Assembly: GCF_014654205.1 (NCBI RefSeq)
Contig: NZ_BNAW01000061.1
Location: 1 to 53,314, forward strand
Length of the DNA: 53,314 nt
Direction: 5' to 3'
Source of the DNA: Amycolatopsis bullii
GTDB taxonomy: Bacteria > Actinomycetota > Actinomycetes > Mycobacteriales > Pseudonocardiaceae
Of this stretch, positions 8,135 through 16,327 are shown in pieces. Made by a program: the position numbers and the translations under genes. Each line of letters begins with the position of its first letter. Positions within the stretch are counted from its first letter, which is position 1. Below the pieces are notes generated by a model, which saw only the letters and a program-made list of their open reading frames with translations, made no database searches and had not been told where the DNA came from.

Positions 8135-9292
8135 GTGACCGACGGCCTGTACCAGCTTGCCGAGGAGCACGAGGAGCTGCGGGCCGCGGTCCGGGCCCTG
8201 GCCGAGAAGGAGATCGCGCCGTACGCGGCGGAGGTCGACGAGAACGAGCGGTACCCCATCGAGGCGTACAACGCGCTGGTCAAGTCGGGCTTCAACGCCG
8301 TGCACATCGGTGAGGAGTACGACGGCCAGGGGGCCGACGCCGTCGGCGCGTGCATCGTGATCGAAGAGGTCGCGCGGGTCGACGCGTCCGCGTCGCTCAT
8401 CCCGGCGGTCAACAAGCTGGGCACCCAGCCGATCATCCTGTCGGCTTCGGAGAGCCTGAAGAAGCTGGTGCTGCCCTCGATCGCCTCGGGGGAGGCTTCG
8501 GCGTCGTACGCGCTTTCGGAGCGCGAGGCCGGCTCGGACACGGCGTCCATGCGGACCCGGGCCCGGCTGGACGGTGACCACTGGGTGCTCAACGGCACCA
8601 AGGCGTGGATCACCAATGCGGGTGAGTCTTCCTGGTACACCGTGATGGCCGTGACCGACCCGGATGCGGAGAAGAAGGCCAACGGGATTTCCGCGTTCGT
8701 CGTGCACAAGGACGACCCCGGGTTCTCGGTGGGCCCGAAGGAAAAGAAGCTCGGCATCAAGGGTTCGCCGACTCGGGAGATCTACTTCGAGAACTGCACC
8801 ATTCCCGAGGACCGGATCATCGGTGAGCCGGGCACGGGGCTGAAGACCGCTCTGCGGACGCTGGACCACACCCGGCCGACGATCGGCGCGCAGGCTCTCG
8901 GGATTGCCCAGGGTGCTTTGGACGCTGCCGTCGCTTACGTGAAGGACCGCAAGCAGTTCGGCAAGTCGATCTCCGAGTTCCAGGGTGTGCAGTTCATGCT
9001 GGCCGACATGGGGACGAAGATCGAGGCTGCGCGTCACCTGGTGTACGCCTCGGCTGCCGCTTCCGAGCGGGGGGACAAGCGGGCCGGGTTCATGGCTTCC
9101 GCGGCCAAGGCTTACGCGTCCGATATCGCCATGGAGGTGACCACGGATGCCGTTCAGCTCTTCGGTGGGGCCGGGTATACGCGGGACTTCCCGGTTGAGC
9201 GGATGATGCGGGACGCCAAGATCACGCAGATTTACGAAGGCACGAACCAGATTCAGAAGGTGGTCATGGCCCGGGCTCTGCTGAAGGGCTGA
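8135..9292 (+). CDS. fadE25: acyl-CoA dehydrogenase, FadE25 type
   Basis: This 385-residue FAD-dependent enzyme introduces the 2,3-double bond in acyl-CoA. The FAD-binding signature YALSEREAGSD, the W-I-T-N segment KAWITNAGES, DRKQFGKSI, and the C-terminal QIYEGTNQIQK with the catalytic Glu are all intact. Its position beside purE and purK matches M. tuberculosis fadE25 (Rv3274c), although here an acyl-CoA synthetase lies in between. The GTG at 8135 is preceded by a GGAA-containing ribosome site, and TAACAT at about 8090 is a possible -10 box. It ends 29 bp from a convergent regulator, with no visible hairpin in the gap. Confidence 0.95.
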   Translation: MTDGLYQLAEEHEELRAAVRALAEKEIAPYAAEVDENERYPIEAYNALVKSGFNAVHIGEEYDGQGADAVGACIVIEEVARVDASASLIPAVNKLGTQPIILSASESLKKLVLPSIASGEASASYALSEREAGSDTASMRTRARLDGDHWVLNGTKAWITNAGESSWYTVMAVTDPDAEKKANGISAFVVHKDDPGFSVGPKEKKLGIKGSPTREIYFENCTIPEDRIIGEPGTGLKTALRTLDHTRPTIGAQALGIAQGALDAAVAYVKDRKQFGKSISEFQGVQFMLADMGTKIEAARHLVYASAAASERGDKRAGFMASAAKAYASDIAMEVTTDAVQLFGGAGYTRDFPVERMMRDAKITQIYEGTNQIQKVVMARALLKG

Positions 9293-9321
9293 TCTCTGGG
9301 TTCCGGCGTGGTCGGGGCGGG

Positions 9322-10188
9322 CTATCGAGTGCGGTTTGTGTCCTCTTCTTCCGCGGCCCACGCCGTGAGGATCAGGAGGGCGTCGTGGTCCGGCGTGCCC
9401 GGTTCGGCCGTCAGGACCATCAGTCGCTGGCCTGAGCCGTCCGGGCTGGCCCACGTGTCGCAGTCCAAGGTCATGCTTCCCGTCAGCGGGTGGTGGTAGC
9501 GCTTGGTTCCGTACGTTGCGCTGTTCACCTGGTGCTCGGCCCACCACCTGCGGAAGTCCGGGTCCTGTACGGACAGGTCACCGACCAGGCGGGCCAGGTC
9601 GGGGTCCGTGGTGTCGGCCGCCGCTTCCATGCGCAGGGCCGCCACCGCTTCGCGGGCGTCGTGCGGCCAGTTCTCGTGCATCGTGCGGACCTGCTCGTTG
9701 GTGAAGAGCAGGCGCAGGTAATTCCGCCGGTTCGGGGGGATGGCCTCGAAGTCCGTGAAGAGGGCCGTGGCCGCGGGGTTCCAGGCCAGGATGTCCAGGC
9801 GCCTGCCCAGGACCAGCGCCGGGGTTCCGGTGAGCTGGGCCAGCAGCCTGCGCATCGCCGGACGTACGCGCTGCTGCGGACCGCGCCTGCGGGGGAGGGC
9901 GTCGGCCCGGCCGGCCAGCTCGTACAGGTAACGCTGCTGGTCTTCGTCCAAGCGCAACGCCCGGGCCAGGGTGATCAGCACCGGCGCCGACGCCCGGACG
10001 CGGCCCTGCTCCAGGCGCGTGTAGTAGTCCACGCTGATCGACGCCAGCAGGGCCACCTCTTCGCGGCGGAGACCGGCCACCCGGCGAGCGGCCTCCGGCT
10101 CGGGGAGGCCGCAGTCCCGCGGGCGCAGCTGGGCGCGGCGGGCCTTGAGGTACGCGCCCAGCGCCCGGGGATCGGAATCCGGCGTCAT
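9322..10188 (-). CDS. XRE-type HTH regulator with C-terminal MmyB-like ligand domain
   Basis: The 288-residue protein has an N-terminal helix-turn-helix at about residues 10-75. GLRREEVALLASISVDYYTRLEQGR is the recognition region and is split here by position: EVALLAS and YYTRLEQGR. A long C-terminal domain with LDILAWNPAATALF, RNYLRLLF and LTLDCDTW-like strands follows. This layout is the common actinobacterial MmyB-like regulator, in which the C-terminal domain is thought to bind a small hydrophobic ligand. It is divergent from the alpha/beta hydrolase at 10324, its likely target. The ATG at 10188 gives the usual short N-terminus. Confidence 0.88.
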   Translation of the reverse strand: MTPDSDPRALGAYLKARRAQLRPRDCGLPEPEAARRVAGLRREEVALLASISVDYYTRLEQGRVRASAPVLITLARALRLDEDQQRYLYELAGRADALPRRRGPQQRVRPAMRRLLAQLTGTPALVLGRRLDILAWNPAATALFTDFEAIPPNRRNYLRLLFTNEQVRTMHENWPHDAREAVAALRMEAAADTTDPDLARLVGDLSVQDPDFRRWWAEHQVNSATYGTKRYHHPLTGSMTLDCDTWASPDGSGQRLMVLTAEPGTPDHDALLILTAWAAEEEDTNRTR

Positions 10189-10227
10189 GCTCTCCAGTGT
10201 CCCTGCGCCCGGACGGCTGAAGGGGGG

Positions 10228-10253
10228 CAGGTTCTTTCCCAGGCAGAAACCTG
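10228..10253. promoter_or_regulatory. candidate operator between HTH regulator and hydrolase
   Basis: CAGGTT and AACCTG form an inverted repeat with a 14-nt spacer in the 135-bp divergent intergenic region. The sequence just inside the arms is partly symmetrical too. It could be the binding site of the adjacent HTH regulator, but this rests on symmetry and position only. Confidence 0.35.
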
Positions 10254-10323
10254 TCTCTCCCGCCTCCGAGGAATCCGGCGGACTGTGTGGAGCACCAGCC
10301 ACCACTTCCCGAGGAGCACCCCG

Positions 10324-11241
10324 ATGGCCATGACCACCGTCCGTTTCGACAGCGCCGGCATTCCGCTCGCCGCCCATCTCCACACGCCGGACTCGGCCGG
10401 GCCGTGGCCCGCGCTGGTCGTGGGGCACCCCGGGACCGGGGTCAAGGAGCAGACCGCCGGGACCTACGCCCGGCTGATGGCCGAACGCGGCTTCGTCACG
10501 CTCGCCTTCGACGCCGCCCACCAGGGCGAGTCCGGTGGGCTGCCCCGCGGGCTGGAAGACCCCGCTCAGCGCGTCGAAGACTTCAAGGCCGCCGTGTCCT
10601 TCCTCAGCACCCGTCCGGACGTCGATGCGGACCGGATCGGGCTGCTCGGCATCTGCGCCTCCGGTGGCTACTCGCTCGCCGCCGCCGGGGGTGATCCGCG
10701 CGTGCGGGCCGTCGCGACCGTCTCCGGGGTCGACGTCGCCCGTCAGTTCCGCTTCGGTGCCGACGGGACCCAGGACCCCGCCGTCTTCCAGGGGCTGCTC
10801 GGGCTCGCCGCGCAGGCCCGGACGGCCGCCGCGCGCGGGGTGGATCCCGGGGTCATGACCATGTTCCCCGAGACCGCCGAACAGGCCGGGGCGCTCGGTG
10901 GACAGCACGGGATCGAGGGGTTCGAGTACTACTGCACCCCGCGCGGCGAACACGAACGGTCCGCGAAGTTCCTCGCCTGGCCGAGTGTCGACAAGCTGGC
11001 CTCGTTCGACGCCTTCCACGCCGTCCCGCTCATCGCGCCGCGTCCGCTGCTGCAGATCGTCGGCAGCCGGGCCGTCACGTCGTGGATGGCCGTCGAGGTG
11101 CACCACCGGGCCGCCGGGCCGAAGGAGCTCCACTGGATCGAGGGCGCCAGCCACGTCGACCTCTACGACAAGAAGGAGTTCGTCGACGCCGCCGTCGAGA
11201 AGCTCGACGGCTTCTTCGGCAGCGCTCTGGACCGGAAATAA
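10324..11241 (+). CDS. alpha/beta hydrolase (YcjY/dienelactone-hydrolase-like)
   Basis: The 305-residue cytosolic hydrolase has no signal peptide. The oxyanion/HG region reads VVGHPGTGVKEQ and the nucleophile elbow LLGICASGGYS, with Ser preceded by an Ala. A late Asp-containing strand and GASHVDLYDK supply the probable catalytic His. The substrate is unknown. The start ATG has a strong GAGGAG site 7 nt upstream; a second ATG two codons on is possible. It is divergent from the HTH regulator, a common actinobacterial pairing that suggests ligand-induced expression. Confidence 0.85.
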   Translation: MAMTTVRFDSAGIPLAAHLHTPDSAGPWPALVVGHPGTGVKEQTAGTYARLMAERGFVTLAFDAAHQGESGGLPRGLEDPAQRVEDFKAAVSFLSTRPDVDADRIGLLGICASGGYSLAAAGGDPRVRAVATVSGVDVARQFRFGADGTQDPAVFQGLLGLAAQARTAAARGVDPGVMTMFPETAEQAGALGGQHGIEGFEYYCTPRGEHERSAKFLAWPSVDKLASFDAFHAVPLIAPRPLLQIVGSRAVTSWMAVEVHHRAAGPKELHWIEGASHVDLYDKKEFVDAAVEKLDGFFGSALDRK

Positions 11242-11287
11242 CCCACCCGGGTGAAGTCTGCGCAAGCTACTCGCGCGTTAAACCTGC

Positions 11288-11303
11288 GGTGACGCAGGTC
11301 ACC
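11288..11303. promoter_or_regulatory. CRP/GlxR-like site upstream of the secreted lipase
   Basis: GGTGACGCAGGTCACC reads GTGA-N6-TCAC, the core of the cAMP receptor protein/GlxR consensus. Only the outermost base on each side differs from the consensus. It lies 25 bp before the lipase start codon, close enough to overlap or block the promoter. Confidence 0.4.
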
Positions 11304-11328
11304 ATCGGTTCACAGAGAGGTGAAACGG

Positions 11329-12258
11329 ATGGGCGCAACGACGCGCAGGTGGCTCACGGCCGCGGCGGCCACGATGGCGGTGCTCCTGCTGGGGGCAGGC
11401 ACCGGTCAAGCAGCCGAGCGGGAACCGACCGGGCCGGTGCAGCCCACCATCCTCACCGCGGCCGTCTACTCGCTCGCGGCGCCCACCATCGCACCGCCGG
11501 GGGCGAACGACTGGAACTGCCGGCCCAGCGCGCAGCACCCCAACCCCGTGCTGCTCTCCAACGGGACCACCGCCAACGCCTACGAGAACTGGGCCAACCT
11601 CTCGAAGAAGCTGGCCGACGCCGGTTACTGCGTCTTCGCCGGCAACTTCGGCGGTGCGCCCGGCGCCTTCCTGCAGACCGTCGGGCCCGTCGCCGACACC
11701 GCGAAAGCGCTTGCCGCCTTCGGGGACCGGGTCCTCGCGGCCACCGGGGCGGCCAAGCTCGACGTCGTCGGGCACTCGCAGGGCGGGATGAACATCCGCT
11801 ACTGGATCAAGTACCTCGGGGGCGCGGACAAGATCAGCCGGCTCGTCGGGCTCTCGCCGTCCAACCACGGCACGGACCTCTTCGGGCTGCTGAGCACCCT
11901 CGAAATGATCCCCGGTGTCCCGGCCGCGCTCGGGACCGTCTGCCAGGCCTGCAACGACCAGGCCGTCGGCTCCGACTTCCTCACCGACCTCAACGCCGGC
12001 GGGGAAACCGTGCGCGGCATCCAGTACACCGTGATCCAGACCCGCTACGACGACGTCGTGACGCCGTACACCAGCGCCTTCCTCGAAACCGCTCCCAACG
12101 TCAGAAACATCCTGCTGCAGAACGTCTGCGGGCTCGACTTCACCGACCACCTCGGCATCACCTACGACCCCGTCGCGCAGGGGCTGGTGCTCAACGCGCT
12201 CGATCCCGCGCACGCCAAGACGCCGCCGTGTGTCTTTGTGCCGCCCGTCATCTCCTGA
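11329..12258 (+). CDS. secreted lipase/esterase (alpha/beta hydrolase)
   Basis: This is a 309-residue exported lipase. An Arg-rich N-terminus, a hydrophobic core (AAAATMAVLLLGAGTG) and an Ala-x-Ala-like site near QAAE form the signal peptide. The mature part has the lipase elbow VVGHSQGG (catalytic Ser), QTRYDDVVTPY (catalytic Asp) and FTDHLGI (catalytic His), and several Cys residues that probably pair outside the cell. This is the EstA/class 2 lipase pattern. GAGAGG lies 6-8 nt before ATG 11329, which I prefer to the in-frame GTG at 11320. A CRP-like palindrome lies just upstream. Confidence 0.9.
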   Translation: MGATTRRWLTAAAATMAVLLLGAGTGQAAEREPTGPVQPTILTAAVYSLAAPTIAPPGANDWNCRPSAQHPNPVLLSNGTTANAYENWANLSKKLADAGYCVFAGNFGGAPGAFLQTVGPVADTAKALAAFGDRVLAATGAAKLDVVGHSQGGMNIRYWIKYLGGADKISRLVGLSPSNHGTDLFGLLSTLEMIPGVPAALGTVCQACNDQAVGSDFLTDLNAGGETVRGIQYTVIQTRYDDVVTPYTSAFLETAPNVRNILLQNVCGLDFTDHLGITYDPVAQGLVLNALDPAHAKTPPCVFVPPVIS

Positions 12259-12326
12259 ATTTCGCCACATGAGACATAACCCACCGGCGGGGCGGTTTTC
12301 CGCTCCGCCGGTGTCACTCTCGAAGC

Positions 12327-12752
12327 ATGTATTGGCCGGTTCCGGCGTCCTGGACGCCCCACGACGAAGCCGAGCTGGTCGCCGGCTGGCGGCTGTGGCT
12401 CGAGCTGTCCGATCGCGCCTGGCCGACCGCCGCCTGGGACGGGACCCCGGCCGGCGCTGTCCGCCAGCTGCGTGACCTGCTCGCCGCGTGCGACGAGATC
12501 GAGACCGCCTACCGCGCGGCCGCCGACGAGCCGTCGCCCGGGTTCCTGAGCCTGACCCAAGGGCTCGCCGTCACGGCCGGCTCGGCCATCTCGCTGTGGT
12601 TCGACGACTTCGACCAGCTCGACGGCGAGCGCGCGGCCCTGCTGCACGAGGACCTCGCGCGGTTCGCCGAACAGGCGGAACAGGTGCTGACGCTACTCGC
12701 GGTCAACGGTGGCTGGGCCGGCCTCGACGAGGTGCGGCGCCGGCCCGCTTAA
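12327..12752 (+). CDS. small acidic hypothetical protein
   Basis: This is a 141-residue, mostly helical, acidic protein (MYWPVPASWTPHDEAEL at the start) with no signal peptide or membrane segment. I do not recognise the family. Two Trp-rich stretches and a heptad-like C-terminal helix (LARFAEQAEQVLTLLA) are the visible features. The last 4 bases overlap the end of the convergent gene at 12749. Codon use is typical of the region. Confidence 0.6.
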   Translation: MYWPVPASWTPHDEAELVAGWRLWLELSDRAWPTAAWDGTPAGAVRQLRDLLAACDEIETAYRAAADEPSPGFLSLTQGLAVTAGSAISLWFDDFDQLDGERAALLHEDLARFAEQAEQVLTLLAVNGGWAGLDEVRRRPA

Positions 12753-13144
12753 CCGGCGTCCGTCGGATCGGTGCCGCCGTCCGCGACGGGCCGGAAGCGC
12801 GTGCCGCAGAGGGAGGCCGGCGGGCGGTCCAAGATCAGTTCCGAACTCGGCTCGATCACCCAGCCGACCTCGACGACGCTGTCGGCGTCCTCCCGGTACT
12901 CGACGTGGTGCGTGACGTGCCCCTCGTCCACCGACCACTCGCCGCCGACGGTCAGGTGCAGCCGGACGGCCAGCACCCCCGGCGCCGGGACGTGCCAGCG
13001 GAACCGGTGGACGAGGAACTCCTTGCTCCAGCTCGCCCAGTACATCCAGCCCGAGCCGTCCGCGCGGAAGCCCAGGTCGGCGTACTCGGGCGAGCCCGGG
13101 TAGACCTCCTGCTCCGACCAGTAACCGACCAATGGCGTACTCAC
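12749..13144 (-). CDS. hypothetical beta-rich protein
   Basis: This 131-residue protein is rich in aromatic residues and alternating hydrophobic strands (GYWSEQEVYPGSPEY, GWMYWASWSKEFLVHRFRWHV). No signal peptide or membrane helix is seen and I do not recognise a family. Strand spacing suggests a small beta-sandwich or lipocalin-like fold (inference). The start is GTG; no clear ribosome site is visible. Its stop codon overlaps the convergent 141-residue gene by 4 bp. Confidence 0.6.
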   Translation of the reverse strand: MSTPLVGYWSEQEVYPGSPEYADLGFRADGSGWMYWASWSKEFLVHRFRWHVPAPGVLAVRLHLTVGGEWSVDEGHVTHHVEYREDADSVVEVGWVIEPSSELILDRPPASLCGTRFRPVADGGTDPTDAG

Positions 13145-13226
13145 GAGCGCGATCGTCCCAGGTACAGCAAGTGATTAGGCCGCTTGGCCCAGCGGATCCG
13201 GTTCGGATTTGGGTACTACAGCAGGC

Positions 13227-14042
13227 ATGAACCGGACAGAGGCCACCGCCGAACGAGGCGAGAAGAGCAACACCGCGCAAGTGCTCGGCCGCGCCGGCAT
13301 GGCGTGCTATGGGGTCGTGCACCTGGTCATCGCGTACCTCGCCCTGCAGGTCGCCTTCGGCGACAGCGAGCAGGCGGACCAGAAGGGTGCCCTGCAGCAG
13401 ATCGGTTCGACGGCGTTCGGGCAGGTCCTGCTGTGGGTCGTCGCCGTGGGCCTGATCCTGTTCGGGCTCTGGCAGTTCCTGATGGCCGCCACCGGGTACG
13501 AGTGGGTCAGCGGGGGCAAGCGGACGCGCAAGCGGATCGGCGCGGCCGCGCGCGGGGTCGTCGTGATCCTGCTCGGCATCACCGCCATCCGCATCGCCAC
13601 CGGCAGCGGGGGCGGCGGGTCCAGCAACCAGAAGCAACAGGAGTTCACCGCCGAGCTGCTCAAGCTGCCGGCCGGCCCCGCGCTGGTCGTGATCGCCGCC
13701 GCGGCCATTCTCGGCGTCGCCATCGCCGCGGGCGTCAAGGGCGCGAAGAAGAAGTTCCTCCAAGACCTGAACACGTCGGAGCTGCCGGGGAAGGCCCAGC
13801 GCTGGATCGGCACGATCGGGACCATCGGCTACCTCGCCAAGGGTGTCGTCCTGGCCATCGTCGCGATCCTGCTGGCCATCGCCGGGTTCACCGCCGACCC
13901 GAACAAGGCCGGTGGCCTCGACGCCGCGCTCAAGACGCTCTCCGCCCAGCCCTTCGGCACCGTGCTGCTGATCGTCGTGGCCCTCGGCCTCGCGGCGTTC
14001 GGCGTGTACTGCTTCGGTGCGGCCCGGTCGCACAAGCGCTGA
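13227..14042 (+). CDS. DUF1206 membrane protein
   Basis: The 271-residue membrane protein is made of three repeats of a two-helix unit, each opening with a Gly-rich motif: LGRAGMACYGVVHLVIAY, IGAAARGVVVILLGITA and IGTIGYLAKGVVLAIVA. This triplication is the hallmark of DUF1206, a family of unknown function found in actinobacteria. A Gly/Ser/Gln-rich loop (GSGGGGSSNQKQQE) separates repeats two and three. I chose ATG 13227 over the upstream TTG at 13209 because it gives the typical charged N-terminus MNRTEATAERGEK. It is followed by doxX on the same strand. Confidence 0.85.
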   Translation: MNRTEATAERGEKSNTAQVLGRAGMACYGVVHLVIAYLALQVAFGDSEQADQKGALQQIGSTAFGQVLLWVVAVGLILFGLWQFLMAATGYEWVSGGKRTRKRIGAAARGVVVILLGITAIRIATGSGGGGSSNQKQQEFTAELLKLPAGPALVVIAAAAILGVAIAAGVKGAKKKFLQDLNTSELPGKAQRWIGTIGTIGYLAKGVVLAIVAILLAIAGFTADPNKAGGLDAALKTLSAQPFGTVLLIVVALGLAAFGVYCFGAARSHKR

Positions 14043-14155
14043 GAGGTGCCTGTCGGTTTCCTGTCGATCACCGTCCGGAGCTTCGGATCCGGGTGCCTGG
14101 TGCCCTACTTTGGGTCGGGTCAGTTGAAATTTCACCTACCCGGGAGCTGAAACCG

Positions 14156-14596
14156 ATGTTCGGACGATTCAAGGACGTGGCCCTGTTGCTGGGGAGGATC
14201 GGCGTCGCGGTCGTCTTCCTCGCACACGGGCTCCAGAAGTGGAACAACGGCATCGACGGCACGGCGAAGTTCTTCGAGATGACGGGGATCCCGCTGCCCA
14301 CGGCCGCCGCGGTCTTCGCGATGACCGTGGAGATCCTCGGCTCGGTCGCCTTCATCGTCGGCTTCCTGCTGCCGCTCGTCGGCATCGGGTACGTCGTCAT
14401 CTCGGTCGGCGCGCTGCTTTCGGTGCACATCGACAACGGCCTGACCGGCCAGGGCGGCTACGAGCTGGTCCTGGTGCTGGCGCTCGCCGGGCTCGCGCTC
14501 GGCTTCAACGGCGGCCGGCTCTCGCTCGACCACCTGCTGTGGGGCCGCAAGCGCGCCCGTCGCGACGCCGAGGTCGGCGAACTGCAGAACGCCTGA
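14156..14596 (+). CDS. DoxX-family membrane protein
   Basis: The 146-residue protein has four predicted membrane helices, at about residues 10-25, 45-65, 70-90 and 100-120. The DoxX signature is FLAHGLQKW in the first helix region, then GGYELVLVLALAGLALGF in the last. DoxX/MSMEG-type proteins act in membrane redox or stress complexes in mycobacteria; the role here is not shown by sequence. GGGAGCTG lies upstream of the ATG. A long hairpin at 14618 follows, before the convergent TIGR03089 gene. Confidence 0.85.
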   Translation: MFGRFKDVALLLGRIGVAVVFLAHGLQKWNNGIDGTAKFFEMTGIPLPTAAAVFAMTVEILGSVAFIVGFLLPLVGIGYVVISVGALLSVHIDNGLTGQGGYELVLVLALAGLALGFNGGRLSLDHLLWGRKRARRDAEVGELQNA

Positions 14597-14617
14597 CTCT
14601 CCACCCTGCCGCGCCCC

Positions 14618-14661
14618 TCGTGAGTGGTAAGACGGGTTCTAACCCGCCTTACCACTCACGA
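14618..14661. terminator. long hairpin of the TCGTGAGTG family at a convergent junction
   Basis: TCGTGAGTGGTAAG pairs with CTTACCACTCACGA and the stem continues through CGGGTT/AACCCG after one A-C mismatch. The result is a stem of about 21 bp closing on a 2-nt gap. It lies between doxX (plus) and the TIGR03089 gene (minus). The same outer arms occur at 47615-47660 with a different inner stem. It is probably a bidirectional terminator that is also a dispersed repeat. Confidence 0.65.
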
Positions 14662-14679
14662 CCGGTTGCGGCAGGGTGT

Positions 14680-15384
14680 TCAGGCGGGGAGGTCGGCCGT
14701 GGTGCGCTCGGCTTCGCGGCGGGCGTCCAGCTTTGCCGGGTCCGCGTTGCTGATGTGGACCAGGTGCGCGCCCGCGGCCAGGGGGACGAGCAGGCCGTCA
14801 AGGATGCCGTCGGAACCGCTCCAGTCCCGGGTGGACAGCACCCGGTCGGCCGGGGTGAGGCCGAGCTTCGCCGCGCGGGCCCTGGCTTCGGCCAGTAGCT
14901 CGTCCACAGTGGACTCGAACAGGGCGGCCGTGTCGCCGGGGATCGGGAACAGCGGGCGGAACTGGTCGCCCGCCAGCCGCGCCTCGGACAGGTAGTCGAA
15001 CGCGCCGCCGCCCGGCGGCTCGGCGAGGCCGCGGCCCATCGGGTCCAGCGTCACGACGGCGGTGGCCGCCGCACCGGTCGGTTCCGGGTCGTCCGGCCCG
15101 ACGAACGCCACCCGCGCGCCGGCGCCCTCGGTCACCACGCGCGCCCCGCACCACCACGCCCCGAGCAGCACGCCGACGGTCTGCCAGTGCGCCGGGAGCT
15201 GCACCGCCACGGCGTCGCCCGGCTCGATGTCGAACTCCTCGGTCAGCCAGTTGGCCGTCTTCGCCGCCCAGTTGGCGGTGGTCGCCACGGACAGCTCGAC
15301 GCGGCTGCCCAGCTGGTCGTCGTAGTGGGTGATCAACGGTTGGGCGGCCGGCAGCGGGCGCAGCAGCTCGTCGGTCAGGCTCAT
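14680..15384 (-). CDS. TIGR03089-family protein (truncated ANL-like)
   Basis: The 234-residue protein resembles only the N-terminal part of an AMP-binding enzyme (NWLTEEFDIEPGDAVAVQLP, then LGAWWCGARVV). It lacks the P-loop signature, the A5 motif and the C-terminal domain, so it should not adenylate. It matches the actinobacterial TIGR03089 family, whose M. tuberculosis member Rv3268 lies next to the LCP gene Rv3267, as here. Its function is unknown. ATG 15384 is 7 nt after TAGCCT on the minus strand, pointing to a leaderless transcript. Confidence 0.85.
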   Translation of the reverse strand: MSLTDELLRPLPAAQPLITHYDDQLGSRVELSVATTANWAAKTANWLTEEFDIEPGDAVAVQLPAHWQTVGVLLGAWWCGARVVTEGAGARVAFVGPDDPEPTGAAATAVVTLDPMGRGLAEPPGGGAFDYLSEARLAGDQFRPLFPIPGDTAALFESTVDELLAEARARAAKLGLTPADRVLSTRDWSGSDGILDGLLVPLAAGAHLVHISNADPAKLDARREAERTTADLPA

Positions 15385-15422
15385 GGGGACAAGGCTAAAG
15401 CGCGGACCGCGCGCGGCGCCGG

Positions 15423-15468
15423 TTGACACCGGAAGAGCGTCCTCAGTACGTTTGCTTTGAAAGCAAAC
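15423..15468 (+). promoter_or_regulatory. promoter with overlapping palindromic operator for the SDR gene
   Basis: TTGACA (15423-15428), then 18 nt, then TACGTT (15447-15452) form a good -35/-10 pair. A 9-1-9 perfect palindrome, GTTTGCTTTGAAAGCAAAC (15450-15468), overlaps the -10 and the probable start site. A repressor bound there would block transcription. The pattern suits HxlR- or MarR-type regulators, but no such gene is adjacent. Confidence 0.65.
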
Positions 15469-15490
15469 CTATCTTGGAAGCTGGGGAACC

Positions 15491-16327
15491 ATGACCATTC
15501 TCGTCACCGGAGCCACCGGTCACGTCGGGCGCGCGGTGGTCGACGCGCTCGTCGCCGCAGGTCAGGACGTCCGCGCCTCGAGTCGTGACGCCGCGAAGCT
15601 CGACGTTCCGGACGGCGTCGCGAAGGTGAGCGCGGACCTGGAGGACGCCTCGACGCTGGAGCCCGCCCTCGACGGCGTCTCCGCGGCCTTCCTGTACACG
15701 CGGCCGCAGGGCATCGAAGGATTCGTGAAGGCGGCCGAAGCGGCCGGGGTGCGGCACGTCGTCCTGCTGTCGTCGGCCGCGACGCTCCAACCGGACGCCG
15801 CGCAGAGCCGGATCGCGGGGCTGCACCGCGCGGTCGAGCAGGCCCTGGCCGCCGGGTCGTTCGCCTCGACGGCGTTGAACCCGGGCGCCTTCGCGACGAA
15901 CGTGCTGGCCTGGCGCGAGGACGTCGCGGCGGGCGTGGTTCGCACGGCGTACCCGGATTCGCGGATCGGCGCGATCCACGAGCGGGACATCGCCGACGTC
16001 GCGGCCCGGATCCTGATCGACGGCTCGCACGACGGGGAGTCGCTCGCGCTGACGGGCCCGGAGCCGATCTCGTTCCGGGAGCAGGCCGCGGTGCTCGCCG
16101 ACGTCCTCGGCCGGCCGCTGCGGGTCGAGGAGCTGACGAAGGAGCAGGCGATCGAGCGCATGCTGGCGCTGGGCTGGCCGTCGGACGTGCCGGCGTCGGT
16201 CCTCGGAGCCTGGGCGCGGACGGTGGAGGAGCCGTCGCCGGTGACGGACCTGGTCCGCGAGGTGACCGGCCACGCGCCGCGGACGTTCCGCCAATGGGCC
16301 GAGGAGCACCGCGCCGACTTCAGTTGA
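15491..16327 (+). CDS. NmrA-like NAD(P)-binding SDR protein
   Basis: This is a 278-residue atypical short-chain dehydrogenase. The Rossmann motif TGATGHVG is at residues 7-14, SSRDAAKL follows the second strand (an Arg there favours NADPH), and HVVLLSSAA marks strand five. There is no YxxxK catalytic pair, as in NmrA/quinone-reductase-like members that sense or reduce with NADPH. The substrate is unknown. It is divergent from the TIGR03089 gene and preceded by a well-formed promoter with a palindromic operator, so expression should be tightly switched. Its end overlaps the convergent LCP gene by 8 bp. Confidence 0.85.
   Translation: MTILVTGATGHVGRAVVDALVAAGQDVRASSRDAAKLDVPDGVAKVSADLEDASTLEPALDGVSAAFLYTRPQGIEGFVKAAEAAGVRHVVLLSSAATLQPDAAQSRIAGLHRAVEQALAAGSFASTALNPGAFATNVLAWREDVAAGVVRTAYPDSRIGAIHERDIADVAARILIDGSHDGESLALTGPEPISFREQAAVLADVLGRPLRVEELTKEQAIERMLALGWPSDVPASVLGAWARTVEEPSPVTDLVREVTGHAPRTFRQWAEEHRADFS

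Noticed and set aside
9322..11265. A 647-residue fusion of the HTH regulator with an upstream extension
   Set aside because: The extension is antisense to the alpha/beta hydrolase gene and ATG 10188 gives the standard regulator start.
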